A DNA stretch of 64,000 nucleotides, taken from contig NC_087379.1 in NCBI RefSeq assembly GCF_963675165.1, forward strand, positions 3,907,442-3,971,441, in the 5' to 3' direction. Positions 44,934-59,109 of the stretch are shown in pieces (position 1 is the first letter of the stretch; each line of letters opens with the position of its first letter). Under the pieces are notes generated by a model. That model did not search any database. It had not been told where the DNA came from and saw nothing but the letters and a program-made list of their open reading frames with translations. Both the position numbers and the translations under genes were made by a program. The DNA is from Halichondria panicea (Eukaryota; Porifera; Demospongiae; Suberitida; Halichondriidae).

Positions 44934-49535
<4,602 letters not shown>

Positions 49536-50384
49536 GAATTAGAAGATTATTAATGTTTGCTGTCATGTAGAATCTGTGCGAGGGACATGTCAAAGGTTTT
49601 GGTCCCCACTCACTTTTAAATGTCAACTTGTCATAATTAAACCGCAGTTGCAAATCTGCTACATTGTACATAGTCATTATTGCTGATGTCACATTATTTG
49701 AGGTCAAAGTTTGTTGTTTTGCTGATAATGCTAAAATGCAGCTAGCTAGCTAACCTGAACCTAGCCTCTTGTTTCAGAATTATTATTGTATTCTCATTTG
49801 AAACTTCAGTTTACAGCTTTGTGTAGTGTTGTCAATAGTGTAGTGTAGATCTGTCACTTGTCAGAGGCGAGTCCCAAGTAGCCAGAAACTGTTGAGGAGT
49901 TCAAAACAACAGGCTGCTATGTAAGTTTTCTCTGGGTACATGTATGTGTAGTGGATTCACACTTGTCTACTGAGTATAGAGATTTATCTAGTTGACGACA
50001 ACATTGCATTTCTAAATTCCATAATATCTATTAAAGGCTACACTTAACTTTCTAATATAAAATAATTATGAAGCCAAAGGATTGAAAAATTATGTTGGAG
50101 ACCTGGTGTCACTTATTTAGAGGGTCGCACAATCTAATTGGAGGTAGCTCTACTTGCCTCGATTTCTAGCCGCTTAAAAACGTGTATTTTCCAGTGGGCT
50201 AGAATCAATGCTAGAGTGTCGCTATACATTTTACCTCCATTTAGGATGCGACATTAAAAAATAACTGTCACCAGTACGTTGTCACTACTTTTAGAGGTCA
50301 GAAATTTACCTAAGCTCGAGAGTGTCACCTTAATTAAGGTCTTCCAATAAATAGAATGTGAGCATAATTGCTAATTTCTATAGT

Positions 50385-50530
50385 TAAAGAGTGCAATAAT
50401 TTTATAGGATTAATAGCACAAGTAACAAGCAATGGCAAGGCTTCTAATTGCACGATCGAGGCGTAGCCGAATTAACCTTGCCAGTGCTTGACTTGTTCAT
50501 GCACTCTTGGTGCTACTATAGTAACCATAC
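50385..50530. mobile_element. Family-F foldback element, partial
   Basis: GATTAATAGCACAAGTAACA and CAATGGCAAGG pair with CCTTGCCAGTGCTTG and a degraded right arm ending ACCATACTA. Confidence 0.6.
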
Positions 50531-51149
50531 TATTGGTGATTAGCGTATACATTCTAATTACCGCCCACAACAAAATATAAAAAAAATTTCGAGGTTGGTT
50601 CAATTAGGGCAGTGCATAGCAAAAGAGCAAGTTTGGACACTTTCCAAAAATTAAGGGGCATGGTAATAGTTTAGTAATGACACGATTAGGGCTAAGAGTG
50701 CAATATATAATATATTATATGGGATTTAATAATAGCATGAGTAACAAGCATCAACGATTATCTGTAGAATAGCTCTTGACTGGTAATAGATCTATTACCC
50801 TCTGCAAGTAGCAATATTCTAAAATAGTGTATAGAATCTCTACACAGGACAAGCATTACCTAATTGAGTTCACTTGTTTCTTTTTTCCAATGAAATTCAG
50901 CTTGCATGGGATCTCTAGTCTAGCTACACTATATAGGTGAGCGTCATTTGCTCCTAGTGAACTCCACAGGAAATTTCCCCATCATGATGTAGCAAGTACC
51001 AGCATATTCTTGATATTTCTCTTGGCACATGACCAACCACATCTGCTGGTACAGCTTTATATATGGCTACTGCAAGGTGATCCTCAGCGTTATTAGATAT
51101 GGGCGGTTCTGCAGAGAACTGCATCATCATCACGACTAGTATAATTAAT

Positions 51150-51480
51150 AGTATGGCTAAGAGTGCAATATGGGATTAATAGCATGAGTAACAAGCAATG
51201 GCAAGGATACTATTAACCTTGCCAGTGCTTGCTATGAGTGCTATTAATCCCTTATTGCATGAGTAGCCATACTAATCGTTGTGATGCAGTTTTAAGGACA
51301 TGCATTTTTAGCTGCAGTTTCAATGAAAAAATTAGCCGCAGCCGTTATTCGAACGTGCGGTCGTCAAGGCATTAACGACGTGCAATTACTGCCTTGACGA
51401 CGTGCAATTACTGATACGCGATTAATCACTGTACGAATCCCAGTGAATAATAGGACAACATGCGATTAAGAAATCAATAG
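51150..51480. mobile_element. Family-F foldback element, near complete
   Basis: TAGTATGGCTAAGAGTGCAA on the left and TTGCATGAGTAGCCATACTA at about 51257-51276 form arms of about 58 bp. The tail (GTTTTAAGGACATGC, ACGTGCAATTACTG twice, ATGCGATTAAG) matches the copy at 22432-22776. Confidence 0.7.
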
Positions 51481-52047
51481 TATGGTTACATTTGTTCCTT
51501 CTTGTTTTGCATACAATAGTCTTGCAAACGGAATTATTAAAAAGCGGCACCTTCATTTAGAAGAAGTATCGTATACGTAGTTGATGTAATTTTACAGCTC
51601 CAGAAATAATAATTATATATCACTGTGGAGTGGCGCACTTTTAGAACCTAAAAAAGTGCGTTCAATCCAAGCTGGTACTTAAATTATAGTGGGACTTTAT
51701 GCGCTATACAGTTAGTGTAGTGTCGAGAAGTACGCATTATGCACACTGCAGGATCTCCAGTTTTAGATTTTTGGTATTTTTATTTTACAGCTATCAAATG
51801 CATGCATGTAATAATAATTAGTTGAAATAACTGTTGGCGCTTTTTAGGACCTAATAAATTGCATTCAGTCTGAGATGGCGCTGTAATTAAATTAACTACG
51901 GTACGGTAGATAGATTAAAATGGCCCAAAACGCATAATTTTATGTCGCTGGTTTATTGTCCAATACCCAAGTGGCTAGAGTTTTGCGTTAAATAAGGGTA
52001 ACTTGTTGCTGTGTGATTAATATCGCCGTGTATTGTATCCCCTCAAG

Positions 52048-54213
52048 GGATGATCAGCCCAGTGAGACAGATCGACTGATAGGCCTTCAAAAGAAGACTG
52101 ACACTGTAAGTGTGTGCAAACAAAGCTTGCATGAGTATAGTTTTAGGGATAAATTTCTAGCCTTTTTACTATAAATAGTATGTGTAATAATATACAGTGT
52201 GTTTTTATATCATTGGGCTAGCTTGTCAAAGAGTTTATTATTGGTTCTCATTGCCTGCATGGCCAGATAAAACGTAGTATAATTTATTTGAGATTCTGGC
52301 AAAGTCTTTGATTGGTGAATGATAATCTGTTATCACAAAGTAATTACTGTGCCAGTGGGGTGAGCAGTGCAGTGACATGCACCTACATGTATAGTGTCAC
52401 AATCAGATACTTGTGTGTAGGTTGCAAGCAAGGCGAAGAGTAATCTTGAGAAGATTATAAGAAGGGGAGAGAACGTGGATGACTTGCAAGACAGAGCAGG
52501 TAAGAAGGAATGGAAAAATCCCAGTATAATCATGCTGACCATTATTTTGCTCGCATGGACAACACTAGTCAGTGAGTGGCTCAACATTATAATAGCATAA
52601 TACTGGCCATAATTATAACAGTAAAACTATCTGGCATAGCAGTAATAGCAGCATCGTACAACTGTATAATATTGCATGTTGCGTTGTTGTCTTGCAAACT
52701 AGCCCAATAAAAAATGTGGTTGTGTCTGCCTGGCCATGCAGATGCAATACGGCACCAACACTTTCTTCTCATGCCGAGGAGGTACGACACGGGTACCTCG
52801 ATTATAGGCTTGATTAAGCTTGGACATGCAAACTTCAACAGTAAAGTCATAGTTGTATGTGACTAATTTTAGCCTAATCGAGGTACTCGTGTCGGACCTC
52901 CTCTGCTTTCTTCTGTGCCACTTCAAGTCCTCATTATAAACTATTACAGAGAATCTGAGACATGCTTCTAGCGTGTTTGAAGTTGGTTCTCACAGATTAA
53001 AGAGAAAGTATTGCTGGCAAAACATCAAGGTGAGGTGCATGCCTGTATGGGTGATGGCTTTGCTATTCATGCAGGACTTAGCCTTGTTGTTACCAGGCCA
53101 ATTTTCTCTAATGGAACGCTATGTCGAAAATTATTTTTCTCCATTCCATTTTATAGAGGTTATACAGGACTATGCCTAGGGGTAGTCCTTATCCCCCCAT
53201 TTACACGATTGTTTGTATGCCTAATCTTTCTACATAATTATTCTCATCATATTAAATGTTGCGTTATTATTTGTTAGTTCGTATGTCTTCTCTATGCTCA
53301 GAAGTCATTTATACTACGTATTTAGTCCCTCCAGTCCTGCATAAACATCGATATAATTATTCATACATAATTATAGACATATAGAATCCCGATCGAGGTT
53401 GGGCTTAGCAATATACGTACCTTGGTTAATCACTGGGGTGTTTGAGACTCCAGAGTGAAATGTGTAAGCAAGGCTGACGTTTGAACCTCTGTTGAATCAC
53501 TGGCGTAATCGGGCTTACTACACAACTCTGTGTTTAATCAAGGAGATATTCGATACCTCATATTTATCCACGGCATGCACTCATGTCTACATGCAGTCGT
53601 CATGCATGGCTGTCTATATTGCCCTAACTGCCATTGTCCCTGCCCAATTGTTCACTAATATAATGTCAGCTGGCGGTCACCACTCACTAGTGATTTTTTG
53701 TGCTACATTACTACCCCCCCCCCCCCCAAAGAATTATAATTATATTGGTAAGCCATTCTTTTACTATCCTTCTCTGTCACGTGCAGTTATGGATTATCCT
53801 GCTGATTGTTCTGTTGGTTATAGTAGTGGTTTTGATAGGTGAGTTGTAAGATCTACTGTGAATTGGTTCAAGGTTTACAGGAGGTAACGTTAACTTACTA
53901 TTATAATACGAATGCTCTTCCATTAGTATAATGACTTTTAACTGCTTTAATAAATGCATGTCTTTTAATAAATGCACGTCTTTTAATCAAAGCTTCCTTT
54001 AATCCGAATGTTGGGGTATAATTATGTTTCTGCTTGATGTTGAGCATCAGTAGATCGATATACTGCCATGATCTGTAATTTGTATTTCTTACCCTTTTCG
54101 TTCAGTTACAATTTTTTATACGTTAGATAATTAACGTTTATGTCTTGGTGCCATAAGTCTCTTTCTATACACATGCAGTTGCATTGGTTGTTGCTACTCG
54201 TCCCAAGTCGTGA
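52048..54213 (+). CDS. Brevin-type R-SNARE (VAMP/synaptobrevin-like), copy 1
   Basis: Exons 52048-52105, 52421-52499, 52950-53029, 53787-53838, 54179-54213 encode about 101 aa if the first two bases of the start codon come from an upstream exon (AT + G, then DDQPSETDRL). The SNARE motif spans about 20-72, with the ionic-layer arginine at Arg35 (SNLEKIIRRGENVDD); then KRKYCWQNIK and a C-terminal membrane anchor (LWIILLIVLLVIVVVLI, then VALVVATRPKS). There is no longin domain, so it belongs with the short brevins, which pair with Q-SNAREs in vesicle fusion. The exon phases (2,0,1,0,1) are the same as in the two downstream paralogs. The 5' exon is not located; an AT|GTGAGC at 50356 is only one candidate. 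Confidence 0.82.
52776..52903. mobile_element. 128-bp inverted-repeat element in an R-SNARE intron
   Basis: GAGGAGGTACGACACGGGTA on the left pairs with TACTCGTGTCGGACCTCCTC on the right; CTCGATTA/TAATCGAG continues the arms. Related to the ends at 20940 and 26575. No clear target duplication is seen. Confidence 0.65.
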
Positions 54214-54592
54214 ATACAATCAGTACGATCTCTGGCTGGTTTCTATAAGTTCCAAAGCCAATGGCGCACATAAAATTAGCTCTGTTGTCAGTAATAGATT
54301 CACATCCGGTGTTTTTGTGTTCCAGTTCATCTAGAATGACTTTTTTTTCACATGTGTGTTTGTGAACTTACGTGCTTTTCATGTTGTTGGTGTTGTGTTA
54401 TCGTTATCCTGCATCCATTCTGCTTTTAGTATCTGAAAGTCTATAATTATTATATCCCAATGATAAGAAGAACGCAACACACAACCCTGAGTAGGACTTA
54501 GTACAAATATTCACAACACAAACATTTAATTGTAAACTGATTGTGCATGCATGTGAGTGGGCATTACATAACCTGTAGTGTGGTTATAGCTA

Positions 54593-55019
54593 TCTCATGA
54601 ATCAGCCGCCCTTCTTTTGGGAAGACCGTCTGAGCATTCTTGTGTTAAAGTTTTATATGCCAAGACAATATTCTATCTTGACCAATCAGATTGAATAAAT
54701 CCAGTCAGGTGATTAAATTGGTCATACGCATGGTAAAACGCTTACTACAGTCATAGAAGCTAGCGCTTAGGCATAGAATTAGCACCACATGCATGCAAAA
54801 CACAAACTAGCCTCGACTCCAGCCCCTTCAATAGTGCGGCCTGGAACACAAACCAGATTGTTGAATTCATTAAAGAGAGGATGCCATGGGCGCGTAAGGT
54901 CACGAATTTGGCCATTGGTTTTGTGAGCAATCAACATTCCATTGTGAAATGACCTCAAGACAAGAGTGCATGTTCATACCGTCTTCCCAAAAGAAGGCCT
55001 GGGCGGCTGATTCATGAGA
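54593..55019. mobile_element. 427-bp inverted-repeat element
   Basis: TCTCATGAATCAGCCGCCC and TTCTTTTGGGAAGAC on the left match GTCTTCCCAAAAGAA and GGGCGGCTGATTCATGAGA on the right. A TAGCC hairpin (54808-54844) is nested inside. No target duplication was found. Confidence 0.7.
54808..54844. mobile_element. 37-bp TAGCC-family element lacking its outer right arm, 9-bp target duplication
   Basis: It starts TAGCCTCGACTCCAGCCCC and ends GTGCGGCCTGG, missing the last ~12 bases of the right arm. AACACAAAC flanks it on both sides (54799-54807 and 54845-54853). Confidence 0.65.
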
Positions 55020-55152
55020 CAAAACGTGGTATGCCATAATTATATAGGTCAATGATCGATTGCTGTACGTAATTAATCCTCCTGGGACCAATTATTTAAA
55101 TATTTATACAGGAAAAGCACCACAGTGCAAGCTATATAATTGTGCATGCTAT

Positions 55153-55266
55153 AGGGCTTGGCAAATTATATGCTAGCTACGGCTAGGGCTTGGCAAATTA
55201 TGCTAGCTACGACTAGGGCTTGGCAAATTATGCTAGCTACGACTAGGGCTTGGCAAATTATGCTAG
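55153..55266 (+). repeat. Tandem repeat, ~30-bp unit x 4
   Basis: Unit AGGGCTTGGCAAATTATGCT plus AGCTACGACT is repeated about four times with few changes; the first unit has an extra AT. It is recent in appearance and non-coding. Confidence 0.85.
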
Positions 55267-55499
55267 CACAATTTTTGGAATACAGGGATCGAGCTAGCAA
55301 CAAGCATAAATGGGCACTTAATTAGCATAATTAATTTTGATCCTCAGAGTCTGGTAGACCTAATTTCACATCTTATAATGTAACTATAGATAGACATCTA
55401 TTACAATAGATCTGTACTGTAAGCACTAGCCACTAAGCACTAAGCAGGCATGGAGGAGTATTTTCTCTTTCGGCACAGAGAATTATTCACTTTCTGTAA

Positions 55500-55729
55500 T
55501 ACCGTATAGCGCGAAATTTTCGAGGCACTTATATTTCGTGGATTGGCCTCTAAAAGCCATTTCGTTGCACAATGTTCGCGGAATGACTGCTTACCGGAAG
55601 CCACGCCTTTAAATCTTGCACGTTATAGCAGGTAAAGAACGATTTTCGTGGACTTAATTTTCGTGTAGGATTGCTAACCCACGAAATCCACGAAAATTAA
55701 GCCCCTCGAAAATTTCGCGCTATACGGTA
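55500..55729. mobile_element. Family-D MITE, near twin of 23037-23267
   Basis: Ends TACCGTATAGCGCGAAATTT and AAATTTCGCGCTATACGGTA are exact inverses. The interior (GGCACTTATATTTCGTGG, AGCCACGCCTTTAAATC) matches the 23-kb copy almost base for base. Confidence 0.85.
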
Positions 55730-56055
55730 CTACCTCAGCTATAGCCTCGGTCCCGGGCCGATTTTTTTTGTATTGATAGCACTACCTGAGGTAGCCTCCC
55801 AGCCTCGTTGTCTCTAGCTAGTATTTTCAATTAGTCATTTAGCTAGTATTTTCATTCTCAAAAAGTCAGTCTATTAAACTGGGCACACCAATGGAATAAT
55901 AGGCTGACTTTTTGGGAATAGAATATCATAAAAAGCATAATTTGCCAAGGCCTAGCTACGACTACAAATTAAGCAACAATAATTTATATTTGCATGCATG
56001 CAGACTGCATTTGATTGTTGTAGCACAGAGAGAACTCTAATTGGAGGTTTCGTAA

Positions 56056-56247
56056 TACTGTATAGTGGATATAATTATATTTCGAGGGTATAAATTTTCG
56101 CAAAATGATCGCTAAAATGTTGGCAGAATAGCAACCTTTCTGCAGCACGCATGCAAGTCGTGGGTATAAATTTTGCAGTTACATGCATGCTTATCAGCAA
56201 AAACCACGCGAATATTAATACCCTCGAAATATATGCACTATACTGTA
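56056..56247. mobile_element. Family-D-related MITE, TACTGTATAG ends
   Basis: TACTGTATAGTGGATATAAT on the left and ATATGCACTATACTGTA on the right with TTTCGAGGGTATAAA / CCCTCGAAATAT inside each arm. This subtype is shared with 60587-60772. Confidence 0.65.
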
Positions 56248-57000
56248 GTTTGGAGAAGTTCGCATTAACCATCAACTACTGTAATACAGAGGTATGCAAA
56301 CTGACGGGCTATAATTACTGCTAAAAAGGGGTGCCACAGCTTATTATATATTTGGGGGGGTGTTGCTGTAGGAGATGTACGGTAACATATGAGCCGGGGA
56401 GTATTATGCAAGGGTACTTTAAATTTTGCAAAGTGTTTCCAACTTAATGCACCTATCAATTATATATATTCCCATGTAGGGGAAGTGACAACCCATAATT
56501 AGTGACCTTTGCTCCGGTCATGCATGTATCATGCATGTATCAGCTTTGTACTTTCCCCTGTGTTACCACCATTCCCATAATTATTTTGAGTAGGCCGCAA
56601 TTTTATTTGTCTACAATAAGAAATTACCAAAGAGAACAATAAAAAAACTGTCTGCATGGTTCAGTACTTGCAACTGATGTGAGACGCTTTGACATATATT
56701 TATAAATTTTTACTTTGGTTCAATTAAGCCGTTGAGAATTAATGCATTCAATGTGTGGTTTGTGGTTAATTGGTTATAATTTAGATCCCATTTGAGTGTA
56801 TTTAGCAGGGAACTATGAGCTATAGTACCGGTACTATAGATTGCTCTGGGCTACAAACTACAACATTGCACATAAAATTGTATTGTGATTTACAAGAAGA
56901 TACATGTAATAACATAAAAATTATTGTAGCTAGATGCTTTGTCTAGTAATATAATAACAGAACTAGAATGAAAGAGAGAAGCTCTAGTTTCTTTTTTTGA

Positions 57001-57265
57001 CTTTGTTCGAGAGTAGTAGGAGACGCTCGTTTTTTGGGCAGTGTGCTGTGCTTTTTTGCTGCAAGGCTGCATGGGGGAGGAGCTGGATGTATGGAAGTGC
57101 TGGGATTCAGCTTTGGCTTCTTCCTAAAGTTCCTTTCGCTTTGTTCAAGAGTAGTATAGGAGCCGCTCGTTTGCTGGGCTTGTTTGCTGCAAATTATAGC
57201 TTAGGTGTCTTCCTTTCGAGTAGTACGAGCCGCTCGTTTCTTGGGAAGTGTGCTGGGCTTGTTTG
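57001..57265 (+). repeat. Three imperfect copies of a ~95-bp unit
   Basis: Units around TTTGTTCGAGAGTAGTAGGA, CGCTCGTTT, TGGGC..TGTGCTG and GCTTTTTTGCTGCAA occur near 57001, 57135 and 57205. A 122-codon frame crosses them, but its sequence (Ser/Phe/Cys/Gly-rich, no domain) looks like a by-product of the repeats. Confidence 0.6.
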
Positions 57266-57539
57266 CTGCAAAACTGGGGGAGGAGCTGGATGTTTAAGTT
57301 TTGTGGGTGGAGCTAGGACTATAATTTTGTCCATCCGGCAAACTGAGGTGAAGGAACAGGGTTGACTTGAATAGAGACCACAGATTTAGTAGAGACACAG
57401 GATGCCAACTTCAGATATTAGTTTTCAAAAGAATAATGATGCAGTTGCTAGGTTGGCTGTTTATATAGGTTGACTGTTGCTAAGCTAGTGCATTTCTAGT
57501 AGCCAATAGGTTTTGGGATCTAAATCAGTTAGAACATGT

Positions 57540-57645
57540 GCATTCGGTATCTATGGTTATAGTGTCCCTCATCCCTCGGACTAAAGCCCTCGAGCTTTGG
57601 GACACTATAACACATAGATACCTCATGCCCATGTTCTAACCATAA
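57540..57645. repeat. Imperfect palindrome
   Basis: GGTATCTATGGTTATAGTGT pairs with ACACTATAACACATAGATACC across a CCCTCGGACTAAAGCCCTCGAG centre (split here: CCCTCGGACTAAAG, CCCTCGAG). It could form a hairpin of about 90 bp and is probably a small foldback element. Confidence 0.55.
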
Positions 57646-57785
57646 CATAGTTGACCTATGCATGGACAATCGTTCTTTCAGTTTTGTTAAAACTCAAGCG
57701 AAAACCTTCATAACTCAAATCTCTCAATGGCGGTAGTACATATTATTAGAAGTCACTTAAGACACCCAGAAGGACACTCATAAGT

Positions 57786-58335
57786 ATAGGATATACCACA
57801 CCTAAGAGGAGGATATATAGGGTGCATATCCTCCGAGTAGGTGTGGCATATCTGACTTATACCACGTGATCGCAGCACTATAAAAGGACCTCCCCCTAGC
57901 AACAATTCAATCCACGATGCAGACTGCAAAAAAGAACAAGACTATGCCGGATTTTGCAGCCGTCAAAGAGCTAGTTGAGCAACATGTTGACTCCTACAGA
58001 TGCTCAAGAGCTTCCTTGGTCCAAGCGTTGACCATTCGATGTCCCCTACTGGAGTTGCAAGCTCTTCTTGGATAAAATGTATCTAAACCGCGCCCATGGA
58101 CCCGTGGAAGCTTAGCCATCTTGTTGGAGAGCACCTTCCGTGTTTCTGCCGTCGCTTTGAGTCTTAGTACTGTCAAGCATGGCTCTTTTTTCTTTGCTTA
58201 CTTTCTTGAACAAATGAAAAAACTAAAAAACAACTTGAAAAACTGTGCATGCCTGGGGCTGTATGCTAATATTCTATATATCCTACAGCTGTTGACCAAT
58301 GAGATCAATTAGTGGTGACGTAAGTGTGGTATAAT
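57786..58335 (+). mobile_element. ~545-bp repeat with TATACCACAC ends, a TATA-like box and a short frame
   Basis: It starts TATACCACACCTAAGAGGAG and ends TAAGTGTGGTATA. Near the left end GAGGAGGATAT pairs with ATATCCTCCGAG. CACTATAAAAGG precedes, by about 40 bp, an ATG-started 51-codon frame (57918-58073: MQTAKKNKTMPDFAAVKELV and so on). A related copy lies at 62587-63162. It is probably a non-autonomous DNA element; its coding status is uncertain. Confidence 0.6.
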
Positions 58336-58692
58336 TAAGTAAATACACTGTCAAAACATCGATGAAGGCTTACTTCGAGACAAAAACGTATATCCAACAG
58401 GCTTATAAGGAAAGAAGAATCGAGCAATGATCAAAACTTATAAGAAAGTAGTAACTATAGTAACAATTAACCCAACACCAGACACAAGCATCACATTCTA
58501 GCTTAAAAAGAAGAAACTTGACAGGTCCAGCATATAACCCCTCCCCTGAGAATAAAAACTAACACAAAACAAGAATTACACAATTATAGCTCACACTCAA
58601 TAATCACCTAGCTTGCCCCTATAGCTTTCCCAGCCCGATTTTTCTCTAATAATAGGCAACGATTATGTAGCTACGGGTAGTCTATTACAACC

Positions 58693-58750
58693 TAGCCTCG
58701 AATCCAGGCCGATTAAAATACGTATTTTAATCGGCCTGGTCTCGAAGCTA
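58693..58750. mobile_element. 58-bp hairpin element (TAGCC family), 9-bp target duplication
   Basis: Starts TAGCCTCGAATCCAGGCCG and ends CGGCCTGGTCTCGAAGCTA, with the self-complementary centre AAAATACGTATTTT. Flanks ATTACAACC (58684-58692) and ATTGCAACC (58751-58759) differ at one base. Nearly identical to 20855-20913. Confidence 0.8.
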
Positions 58751-59109
58751 ATTGCAACCCTACACTATGAAAATAGAATGCCCACATACATCAAAGGTAT
58801 TTTATTCGTGGATGGTGTGCATAGCTCATGCTATTGAAAATGGGACTTTCTGTTAACATGCTCCACACATCTGCTGATGTTTGTGATTGGGGTTTGTTTT
58901 GTTTTGGTAAGTAACCTTTAAATCATAAGAATGCAGTATGTGAAGTTTTCATGTTCACGTTAGGTTTCAGTTACAGGAACCTACTGTATGCTAGATTGAC
59001 ATAAGGTCATCAACAAAGTTCAACTGGAACAGACTACAACTAAAATCGTGTCTTGGTGGCTGGCGCAGATAAAGCCTGGAGTATAATAATACACGGCATT
59101 GTATTCAAA

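Larger units (their letters stand above)
49536..52047. other. Spacer between TPI and the R-SNARE cluster
   Basis: It contains the TPI 3' region, three family-F foldback copies or pieces (50385-50530, about 50690-50760, 51150-51480) and AT-rich unique DNA. A hairpin-like tract at 50155-50215 resembles the TAGCC family but has no clear target duplication. I find no gene, but a non-coding first exon of the first R-SNARE may lie here. Confidence 0.5.
54214..59109. other. Repeat-rich spacer between R-SNARE copies 1 and 2
   Basis: This 4.9-kb interval is largely mobile or repeated DNA (elements at 54593, 54808, 55153, 55500, 56056, 57001, 57786 and 58693 listed separately). Between them the sequence is AT-rich without recognisable exons. 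The promoter of copy 2 presumably lies in its last ~350 bp. Confidence 0.55.

Noticed and set aside
50155-50215. Sixth TAGCC-type hairpin
   Set aside because: The arms are diverged and I could not find a matching 9-bp flanking duplication.
53492-53842. 116-codon plus-strand frame over the R-SNARE membrane-anchor exon
   Set aside because: It reads the anchor exon in another frame and crosses a C-run; the SNARE frame is supported by homology and splice sites.
56997-57365. 122-codon frame as a gene
   Set aside because: It is produced by three imperfect repeat units, with no start context, domain or conservation visible.
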